DNA of 48,320 nucleotides from Fibrobacterota bacterium. GTDB lineage: Bacteria; Fibrobacterota; Chitinivibrionia; Chitinivibrionales; Chitinispirillaceae. The stretch is taken from assembly GCA_023436145.1 (NCBI GenBank), contig JAEZKP010000038.1, forward strand, positions 1 through 48,320, written 5' to 3'. Below, in pieces: positions 9,259 through 17,121 of the stretch (position 1 is the stretch's first letter; every line of letters starts with the position of its first letter). The position numbers were made by a program, and so were the translations under genes. The notes under the pieces were generated by a model. It did not search any database. It was not told the DNA's origin and was given only the letters and a program-made list of their open reading frames with translations.

Positions 9259-11271
9259 ATGCTCAGAAGAATTGTAACACTTGTAAGCGTTGGACTTGTG
9301 GTGACTGTCAATGCTAATCAGGATAAGCTGGATAAGATCCAGAAAACTTTAGATAACATAATGGCTAAAGCGGGTATTTCTATAGGCGGGGAATTCAGGT
9401 CACAATATCTATCTTCTGAAATCGGGGGCGACAGCATAAGAAGTTCTGATCGCAAAGTGGAGACTAATGAGTACACATCTGTAGATTTTGACATCAAAGC
9501 CAGGCCCAATGAGGTAGTATCGGCAAGGGTGATGTTCAGAATGCACCAGAATTGGCAGAATTTCTTCTCCGATATCTCCAACCCCATCTTTTCCAGATGG
9601 ATAAGCATCGATGGAAATCCGCTGGACATGTTTCGGTTTAGTGTTGGTGATTTCAAGGAAAAATACAGTCCTCTGACTCTCTGGGCACCGGAAATTGATA
9701 TAATGTATGAACCCGGCATTTTTGCTCGTCAAAGGCAGTTTGCCATGGATGAGATGTTTTTAGGTGACAATTATAGAGTCCTGCAGGGTTTCAATTTCGG
9801 TTTTGATGCAGAAGTAGCTCCTATATTTAATGAATTCCATTTTGGATTTGTCGGTGCCAGGCTCATGAACACATCGACCAATATTGGAAGCAACTCCCAT
9901 GTGACGCTCACTATTCAGGAAGCTGTTATGGCTAAATATATGGTGGGTTCCAATCTGGATATGACCTTTATGAAAGGGATAAGCCTGGGAGGAACATGGC
10001 TTGAGATTTTTGATCATCGTAAAAGTTATAAGGGAAATAGTGATACAACTGCGGACACGCTGGCACAAAAGACTGCAATACTTTCCATCAGGCCAGGTTT
10101 TGATATCGGTAAAACATTTGGTCTGCCAGAACTGCTGACACTTAAACTCTCTGCAGAGATGGCATTCTCCGTTGACGATACAGTTGCATTTGATTCGGTG
10201 GATGTAGATACTGCCGGAAAAGCGGTGAGAGACTTCATTTATCCAGGTTCTATCATCGGTAAGGCAATTAACATAGCTGGAACATTTGGTATTCAATCTG
10301 GAACTTCATTCGGGCTGCAGTTGAATGCGTCAATTATTGCCAATGATGATAAATACAGAAACATCATGGCACAGTCTCCTACATTTGTCGGAGACCGTAT
10401 CTTAAATGTGGAAACTGATGGTTATACAAAATTTTATTCACCATTTGATGCTTTGTATAACCAGGTGTTTAAGTTTACTCCAGTTAATAATACCAACGGA
10501 TGGCAAAAGGCTCCATACATGAAGACTTCCTATACCAATTCTATTTTCGTACAGGACAGTTTGAGCAATTTCCTTATGCTTGCAGATCCATCTGTTCAGC
10601 TGATTATGCCATTTGGCCCGGCGACACCAAACCGTGCAGGATTTTCTGTTGATGGTAAATTATCTCTGATAAACAACAGTATTGAGCTGAAAGGTTTATT
10701 GACCATATTGAGTGAAATGAATGCTGAGGTATTTGAGGATTTTACCTTTAACAAAACTGAATACAGTCAGTTAGGTGGAGGAGCTAAAATCGATGTAAGC
10801 AAAATGGTCTCAGCAATTAAATATCCGCTTGAACTCTCTGGTAGCATGGTAATGTCCAAGGCAACCAATACAACTGAGGAGAAGGCTTTTGAAATATCCT
10901 CTAACTTTATAAACCTGGGATTATACTATCAATTCTGGAAAAGATTGAGTCTTCTGGGCGGTTTTCAGCATATCACTAATAAAGCATTTTATGATGAACT
11001 GGAAATTTTTGAGGGTGGTTCAGACGTCGAGAAAAAGGAAGTTTTGCAGAAAATGAAACAATGGTCTGCTGGTCTGGAATGGAAAGTGTCCGATGGGGCC
11101 AGTGTTATCGGAACCATTGGAAAGATTATTGTGGACACAGATGACAAACATCCGGTTGAAGGTGTTGAAAATGCTTACACAGTAAATGAATGGGAAGTGC
11201 CTGGTGCGGCTCCCAGGGGTGAAGATTATAATCATCTGCTGATGAATCTTTTCTTGCGCGTAAAGTTTTAA
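9259..11271 (+). CDS. Putative outer-membrane porin-like protein with N-terminal coiled coil
   Basis: 670 residues. The signal peptide MLRRIVTLVSVGLVVTVNA is followed by a short heptad-like segment (QDKLDKIQKTLDNIMAKAG, about 20-38). The remainder starts ISIGGEFRSQY and is rich in amphipathic beta strands, ending LFLRVKF with the C-terminal Phe expected for barrel insertion. A coiled coil before a barrel is known in trimeric porins of several Gram-negative phyla. It has a strong ribosome-binding site (aaaggag). It lies 35 bp after the first barrel gene and 23 bp before the GH51-type gene, so the three are probably one transcript. Its role could be diffusion of cello-oligosaccharides; the substrate is inferred only from neighbours. 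Confidence 0.75.
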   Translation: MLRRIVTLVSVGLVVTVNANQDKLDKIQKTLDNIMAKAGISIGGEFRSQYLSSEIGGDSIRSSDRKVETNEYTSVDFDIKARPNEVVSARVMFRMHQNWQNFFSDISNPIFSRWISIDGNPLDMFRFSVGDFKEKYSPLTLWAPEIDIMYEPGIFARQRQFAMDEMFLGDNYRVLQGFNFGFDAEVAPIFNEFHFGFVGARLMNTSTNIGSNSHVTLTIQEAVMAKYMVGSNLDMTFMKGISLGGTWLEIFDHRKSYKGNSDTTADTLAQKTAILSIRPGFDIGKTFGLPELLTLKLSAEMAFSVDDTVAFDSVDVDTAGKAVRDFIYPGSIIGKAINIAGTFGIQSGTSFGLQLNASIIANDDKYRNIMAQSPTFVGDRILNVETDGYTKFYSPFDALYNQVFKFTPVNNTNGWQKAPYMKTSYTNSIFVQDSLSNFLMLADPSVQLIMPFGPATPNRAGFSVDGKLSLINNSIELKGLLTILSEMNAEVFEDFTFNKTEYSQLGGGAKIDVSKMVSAIKYPLELSGSMVMSKATNTTEEKAFEISSNFINLGLYYQFWKRLSLLGGFQHITNKAFYDELEIFEGGSDVEKKEVLQKMKQWSAGLEWKVSDGASVIGTIGKIIVDTDDKHPVEGVENAYTVNEWEVPGAAPRGEDYNHLLMNLFLRVKF

Positions 11272-11294
11272 TTTAAACAGGAAACGGATATTTT

Positions 11295-14200
11295 ATGAAT
11301 AAAAATATACGATTGATTATGCTCGCAGCAGTTTGCATCTTCGGTGCTGCAAACTCTGTTTTTCCTGGATGGCTGAAGTTTAAACCTCTGAAAAAACAAA
11401 ATCATCAATCTGAAACTGTAAAAGAAACGGTTGATCCACGCATGGTATTCCGTTTCTTCGATGAGGATTTTGTGTCAGGAGGGTATGCATACTGGTATCC
11501 TGAAAACTCCAATGTTTTCATTCCTGAGGAATCAGGAAAAAATGGAGAAGTAGCCGTTCAGTTCGATCTGGTGGCCAACGATTATTCCGGAGGTTCGGTC
11601 TGTCTTTATAACCTGCTCTATGATATGCGGGATATATATGAAAAAGGCGCATTGCAATTCTGGATCAAAGGTAAAGCAGGTAACGAGATTGCCTGGGTAG
11701 CCCTGGTGGATGATGAAAATGCGGATGGAAAGAAAACCGTAGTAAGATTGCCGCTACAGAAATATGGCGGAATTTCCAATGATTGGAAACTTATCTCTAT
11801 TCCACTTTCAGATTTTGGAAAACGTGGCGTATTCTGGGATGCAAAGAAGAGAATTGAGGTTCCGGAAAAATTCAACTGGGCAACTGTTTGTGAATTCAGA
11901 GTTGAAATCAAGAAAAACGATAACCCCAATTTCACTGTCTGGGTGGATGACATCTTTGTTCTGAAGGATGTTTACGAAGCCAAACCGGTATCCGATGAGG
12001 TTCCCTGGGATGAGAAAGAGGACGAGATTAATGGACCTCCTCTGGCAGAAAGACCTGCTGTCCAGGAAAAAATGGTCTTCTTTGATGATATGATCGGTGC
12101 CAATGGTTTCCCTTATGTATATGGGGGTAAAACAGCTCAAAAGATTCTTTCCAGTAAGACAAAGGGTAACGAGGGTGTGCTGGCATGTTATATGGATAAT
12201 AACGATTACTCCGGTGTTACCATCGCTTTGGGTACAGGGTCTACTTTCAATCTGGAGCCGGCCAGAAAGGCCAAAGCTGCAGGGCTGGCTTTCTGGGGTA
12301 AAGGTGGGCCGGGAGTAGGGACTATCTATATAGGATTGATCGATGATGAGTCTGATGGAGCTAAAACTCAGACAAAACTCTCTCTTGGGGATTTTGGTAA
12401 AATCGACACTAACTGGAATTATTACATGATTCCGCTTCGCAAATTCCTGGATGTTGGCCGTTACTGGGACGATTCTAAAAAGGCTGAAGTGATTGCCAAT
12501 GTAAAGTGGGATAAAATAAGTGAAGTAAGGTTTTCTAGTAATAAAGGTGAGAATAAAGTTGCAGATGGTGAACCGGTCATCTTTTATGTTGATCAGATCA
12601 CTATAATAGATGAAATTCCCGGTTACGTCGATCCTGAAGAATACTGGAATGCATTCAAATCTGAAAGTCCTGATGTGTTGCTCAGTGATTTTGAGGATGA
12701 TGAGGATAACAGCAGATGGGAAACTTCAGTCGGTCCAAAATCTGAAGTCAGATATGATATCGCTACCAGTGGTGCAAAAAATGGTGGTAAGAATGCCCTG
12801 GTTATCACATTTAAAATGAATGACTGGTGTGATGTTATTTACAATTTTAAAAATAACAACCGTCCGGATAACCATCGTGACTGGTCCAAGCACTGGGGCT
12901 TAAAGTTTGAAATGTATTCTGAGAAACCTTTCCAGGGTATTAATGTACAGATAAACGATGGTAGTGGTGAGGTATGGCTTGCCAGTGCAGGGTGTCTGAA
13001 GGGATGGCATGAGGTGCTGGTTCCATTCAAGACTTTCTATAAATTCCCCTACTGGCAACCACCTGAAGCGGATCAGAACGGGAAACTGGATCTTGAGGGC
13101 GTGATGACCATAGATTTCAAAGCATCCGGAGAAGGTACTGCGGGTAAATTTATGATCGATAACATCCGCTTAACCAATGAGCGTGAGGTAAGGGCTGCTC
13201 CGGTAAAGGAAGTGGAGAATATAACTGTTACTGCAGATATGACAAATGTGATCACTCCCTCGATCAATGCGGGCATCTTCGGTATCAATGCTGCGTTGTG
13301 GGATGGTGATATGCTTAAACCGGCTACGGTCGATTATGTCAAAGCGGTCAATCATGCGGTGCTGCGTTATCCGGGTGGCTTAAGAGCAGATGAGGATCAC
13401 TGGAAGGAAGTACTTGATAAAAAAGATTTCATGGTGGATACGGATGAATTCCTGGAATTCTGTAAACAGACTGGTACTACTCCCATGGTTACAGTCAACT
13501 TCGGAACTGGTACGCCTGAGGAAGCTGCTGAATGGGTCAGGTATATGAATGTAACCAAAAAGGCTAATGTCAAATACTATGAAGTGGGAAATGAGCTTTA
13601 CGGATCATGGCATGCCAACTATTGTACAGCAGAAGAATATGGCAAGCGCGCAGCTGAATTTATCAAGGCTATGAAAGCTGTTGATCCTTCCATAATTGTA
13701 ACCGTGGTTTGGGTGTTGGAAGGGGAATGGAACAAGATAGTCTTTGATTACACCAAAGAACTGGCTGATGGAGTAAATGTTCATCATTATCCGCAACACA
13801 CAGGTGAAGAAAATGATGCTGCATTACTGGGGGCTCCACAGAGCCTGGATGAGATTCTCCCTAATGTCAGAAAACAGACCGAACAATATGGTGTTCCGGG
13901 AAAGAAATACGAGGTCTGGCTTACAGAGTGGAATTCTGTTGATTTCAAACCTGGTCCTCAGACCTTGAGCATTGTAAATGCGCTGTTTGTTGCTGATTAT
14001 CTGGGCTCTCTGGCCAAACACAATATCGAACAGGCATCTTACTGGGACATTCACAATGATGTTACTGAACAGGGCGGTGACTATGGATACCTGTCCAGAA
14101 CCGGTGCACCTGATGGTGATAATGTGCCAAGATCCTCCTACTGGGCCTTTAAAATGGCCAGTGACTGTTTACGTGGTAAACTGGTTCATTCAAGCACCGG

Positions 14201-14447
14201 AAATGAGAATGTTACTTCCTATTTGACAGAAAATAACGGAAAGCTCTCTCTGTTAATTGTCAACAAAATGCCCAAAACAAAAGCCAATACCACGATTAAC
14301 ATACCGCAATTTGAGGGAAGTGGTACATTGATGCAGTTGCGGGCAGATAATATGAAGCAGGGCTATTCCAAAGAACCTGTAGAGGTCAAAAAAGGCATGA
14401 ATATCACTCTTCCCGCCTATTCGGTAACTGTGATAACTTTGAATTAA
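11295..14447 (+). CDS. Secreted endoglucanase-like glycoside hydrolase, clan GH-A (GH51-type) with three CBM11-like modules
   Basis: 1050 residues with a Sec signal (MNKNIRLIMLAAVCIFGAANS). Three beta-sandwich modules resembling CBM11/CIA30 follow at about 47-230, 258-445 and 465-632; each begins with a 'fDd/fED' strand and ends in 'f.vDdI.' (VWVDDIFVL, FYVDQITII, FMIDNIRLT). The catalytic half (about 645-1045) shows the acid/base motif YYEVGNELYG (Glu767) and nucleophile motif VWLTEWNS (Glu878), the arrangement of GH51 and related clan A enzymes. Size and domain order recall Fibrobacter succinogenes endoglucanase EGF/CelF, so cellulose or beta-glucan is a better guess than arabinan. No C-terminal sorting domain is present. 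It is third in the operon with two barrel genes; a terminator follows. Confidence 0.8.
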   Translation: MNKNIRLIMLAAVCIFGAANSVFPGWLKFKPLKKQNHQSETVKETVDPRMVFRFFDEDFVSGGYAYWYPENSNVFIPEESGKNGEVAVQFDLVANDYSGGSVCLYNLLYDMRDIYEKGALQFWIKGKAGNEIAWVALVDDENADGKKTVVRLPLQKYGGISNDWKLISIPLSDFGKRGVFWDAKKRIEVPEKFNWATVCEFRVEIKKNDNPNFTVWVDDIFVLKDVYEAKPVSDEVPWDEKEDEINGPPLAERPAVQEKMVFFDDMIGANGFPYVYGGKTAQKILSSKTKGNEGVLACYMDNNDYSGVTIALGTGSTFNLEPARKAKAAGLAFWGKGGPGVGTIYIGLIDDESDGAKTQTKLSLGDFGKIDTNWNYYMIPLRKFLDVGRYWDDSKKAEVIANVKWDKISEVRFSSNKGENKVADGEPVIFYVDQITIIDEIPGYVDPEEYWNAFKSESPDVLLSDFEDDEDNSRWETSVGPKSEVRYDIATSGAKNGGKNALVITFKMNDWCDVIYNFKNNNRPDNHRDWSKHWGLKFEMYSEKPFQGINVQINDGSGEVWLASAGCLKGWHEVLVPFKTFYKFPYWQPPEADQNGKLDLEGVMTIDFKASGEGTAGKFMIDNIRLTNEREVRAAPVKEVENITVTADMTNVITPSINAGIFGINAALWDGDMLKPATVDYVKAVNHAVLRYPGGLRADEDHWKEVLDKKDFMVDTDEFLEFCKQTGTTPMVTVNFGTGTPEEAAEWVRYMNVTKKANVKYYEVGNELYGSWHANYCTAEEYGKRAAEFIKAMKAVDPSIIVTVVWVLEGEWNKIVFDYTKELADGVNVHHYPQHTGEENDAALLGAPQSLDEILPNVRKQTEQYGVPGKKYEVWLTEWNSVDFKPGPQTLSIVNALFVADYLGSLAKHNIEQASYWDIHNDVTEQGGDYGYLSRTGAPDGDNVPRSSYWAFKMASDCLRGKLVHSSTGNENVTSYLTENNGKLSLLIVNKMPKTKANTTINIPQFEGSGTLMQLRADNMKQGYSKEPVEVKKGMNITLPAYSVTVITLN

Positions 14448-14469
14448 ATCACTCTGTAAAAAGATGCAA

Positions 14470-14506
14470 AAAGTTCCCGGGACTATTAAACCGGGGACTT
14501 TCTTTT
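14470..14506 (+). terminator. Rho-independent terminator after the GH51-type gene
   Basis: An 11-bp stem (aaagttcccgg / ccggggacttt, one G-U pair) with a 10-base loop is followed by a short T-rich run (tctttt). It closes the barrel-barrel-GH51 operon. Confidence 0.75.
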
Positions 14507-14622
14507 CCCCTGTTTTTTCATTATTCATATTCACTATTATTAAAAATTAGATGGTTTACCTTATCATGGCGTAACCTATTTTATTTAGTTTATGAAAAAT
14601 TCTGTCTTTGAGGGAGGTTTTC

Positions 14623-17058
14623 ATGAAGTTTGGGCATTTTGATGATTCCAGAAAGGAATACATTATTACTGTTGCTCAAACTCCATACCCTTGGGTTAAC
14701 TACCTGGGAAATAAGGACTTTTTTTCTCTTATTACAAACACATGCGGAGGTTATTGCTTTTTCAGGGATGCACGTTTAAGAAGAATTATCCGGTACCGTT
14801 ATAACAACATTCCTGCTGATAACGGGGGAAGATGCTTTTACATAAGGGAAAATGATGACTTCTGGTCTCCAGGTTGGAAACCGGTTAAGAGGGGCTTGAC
14901 AGAATATCAATGCAGGCATGGTATGGGCTATACCGTAATCAAGGGTGTCAGAAATGGACTGGCTGCAGAAGCTCTCTATTTTGTCCCGCTCAATGATAAC
15001 TGTGAAATCCATAAATTAACATTAACAAATACTACCGATAAAGCCAAGAAATTCTCCATTTTTTCATACGTAGAGTTCTGCCTGTGGGACGCTATGGATG
15101 ATATGACCAATTTCCAGCGTAATCTCAATACTGGGGAAGTTGAAATTGAGGGATCTGTAATTTATCATAAAACAGAGTACAGGGAGCGTAGAAATCATTT
15201 CGCATTTTACTCTGTAAATAGACAGATAGCTGGATTTGATACAGATAGAGAAAGTTTTATCGGCAGATATAATGGTCTGGATAACCCGGATGTGGTTGCA
15301 GATGGTAAAGCAAGAAATTCTATAGCCGAAGGCTGGTCTCCGATCGGTTCGCACTGGCTTAATATCTCACTATTACCCAGAGAATCCACTGAGATAATTT
15401 TTGTTCTGGGTTATGTGGAAAATGATCCTGAGGATAAATGGGAATCCGGAGGAGTCATTAATAAAAAAAACGCCCGGGAAATGATCAATAATTATCTGAC
15501 AATTGCCAGTGTGAATAGGGCTTTTGAAGAACTACGGGTTTACTGGGCAGAGCTGCTCTCTAAGTACAACCTTGAGAGTAATGATGATAAATTGAATCGG
15601 ATGGTCAATATCTGGAATCAGTACCAGTGTATCGTCACTTTCAATTTGGCTCGGAGTGCTTCCTTATTTGAATCCGGGATAGGCAGTGGGATAGGTTTCC
15701 GGGATTCCAATCAGGATATTGCCGGTTTTGTTCATCTTGAGCCAAAACAAGCACGTGCCAGAATACTTGATCTGGCTTCGATTCAATTTGAAGATGGTGG
15801 TACATATCATCAATACCAGCCACTTATAAAAAAGGGGGATAATGAAATTGGTGGAAATTTCAATGATGATCCCTTGTGGCTTATTTATTCGGTAGCTGCT
15901 TATGTAAAGGAGACTGGTGACTGGTCTATTCTGGAGGAAAGAGTTCCATTCGAAAGTAATCCACTTTCTGCAAAACCGCTTCTTGATCATTTATCAAAAT
16001 CGTTCTATCATGTAGTTAATAATAGAGGTCCTCATGGATTACCTCTGATCGGCCGGGCAGACTGGAATGATAGCTTGAACCTAAACTGTTTTTCGAGTTC
16101 TCCGGATGAATCATTCCAGACATGTACAATCAGGAATGGTAAAACAGCCGAATCGGTTCTTATTGCGGCCATGTTTGTAAGTATCGGGCGTGAATACGTG
16201 AAAATTCTCCAAAGTATGGGAAGAGAAAAAGAAGCACAGATTGCTTACGGACATATTGAACAAATGATTCAGGTAATTAAGAAGCAAGGCTGGGATGGGG
16301 AATGGTTTCTAAGAGCATATGATAGCGATGGGAAGAAGGTGGGCAGCAGCGAATGTGAAGAGGGAAAGATATTTGTCGAGCCACAAGGGTACTGTGTCAT
16401 GGCAGGTGTTGGAGTGGAAGAGGGGTTGGCTCAAAAGGCTATCGAATCTGTTCGAAAATATCTGGATTCTGTTCATGGGGTCGTGATGATTAATCCTGCT
16501 TATTCCAATTATTGCATCAATCTGGGCGAGATCACTTCATATCCTCCTGGATACAAGGAAAATGGCGGAATTTTCTGCCACAACAATGCATGGATAATCA
16601 TTGCTGAGACAATTCTGGGACAGGGGGACAATGCTTTTGAGCATTATAAGAAAATTACCCCGGCTTATCGGGAAGAGATTAGTGAACTGCATAAAACTGA
16701 GCCTTATGTGTATCCACAGATGATAGCGGGTAAGGATGCAAAACGGCATGGTGAGGCGAAAAATTCATGGCTGACTGGAACCGCTGCATGGAATTTTGTT
16801 ACTATATCCCAGTGGATTCTTGGTATCCGTCCTGATTTTGATGGCCTGATAGTAGAACCCTGTATACCATCCGACTGGAACGGGTACACAGTCATTAGAA
16901 AATTCAGAGGGTCTGTCTACAGGATCAACGTGAAAAATCCTTCCCATGTATGTAAAGGTGTTAAAACCATGATTATCGATGGGGTCACTGTTAAGGGAAA
17001 TACCATCCCGGTTTTCACTGATGGTAAAATTCACGAGGTTGAAGCAATATTGGGTTGA
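14623..17058 (+). CDS. cbp: Cellobiose phosphorylase (GH94)
   Basis: Cytoplasmic enzyme splitting cellobiose with inorganic phosphate into glucose 1-phosphate and glucose. ATG at 14623 is chosen because gggagg lies just upstream and MKFGHFDDSRKEYIIT matches the conserved GH94 N-terminus. This gives 811 residues, the usual length. Conserved blocks resemble clostridial cellobiose phosphorylase throughout: TPYPWVNYLG, RHGMGYT, GFRDSNQDIAGF, GRADWNDSLNL (general acid Asp480), KENGGIFCHNNAWI and KNSWLTGTAAWNF. No signal peptide. The second GH94 gene follows after 63 bp and a terminator comes after that, so the two form an operon feeding imported cello-oligosaccharide into phosphorolysis. Confidence 0.9.
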   Translation: MKFGHFDDSRKEYIITVAQTPYPWVNYLGNKDFFSLITNTCGGYCFFRDARLRRIIRYRYNNIPADNGGRCFYIRENDDFWSPGWKPVKRGLTEYQCRHGMGYTVIKGVRNGLAAEALYFVPLNDNCEIHKLTLTNTTDKAKKFSIFSYVEFCLWDAMDDMTNFQRNLNTGEVEIEGSVIYHKTEYRERRNHFAFYSVNRQIAGFDTDRESFIGRYNGLDNPDVVADGKARNSIAEGWSPIGSHWLNISLLPRESTEIIFVLGYVENDPEDKWESGGVINKKNAREMINNYLTIASVNRAFEELRVYWAELLSKYNLESNDDKLNRMVNIWNQYQCIVTFNLARSASLFESGIGSGIGFRDSNQDIAGFVHLEPKQARARILDLASIQFEDGGTYHQYQPLIKKGDNEIGGNFNDDPLWLIYSVAAYVKETGDWSILEERVPFESNPLSAKPLLDHLSKSFYHVVNNRGPHGLPLIGRADWNDSLNLNCFSSSPDESFQTCTIRNGKTAESVLIAAMFVSIGREYVKILQSMGREKEAQIAYGHIEQMIQVIKKQGWDGEWFLRAYDSDGKKVGSSECEEGKIFVEPQGYCVMAGVGVEEGLAQKAIESVRKYLDSVHGVVMINPAYSNYCINLGEITSYPPGYKENGGIFCHNNAWIIIAETILGQGDNAFEHYKKITPAYREEISELHKTEPYVYPQMIAGKDAKRHGEAKNSWLTGTAAWNFVTISQWILGIRPDFDGLIVEPCIPSDWNGYTVIRKFRGSVYRINVKNPSHVCKGVKTMIIDGVTVKGNTIPVFTDGKIHEVEAILG

Positions 17059-17121
17059 ATAAAAGTCAAACGTTTGGAAATATAAGATTAATTTTTAACA
17101 GATAAATGAAAGGATATATTC

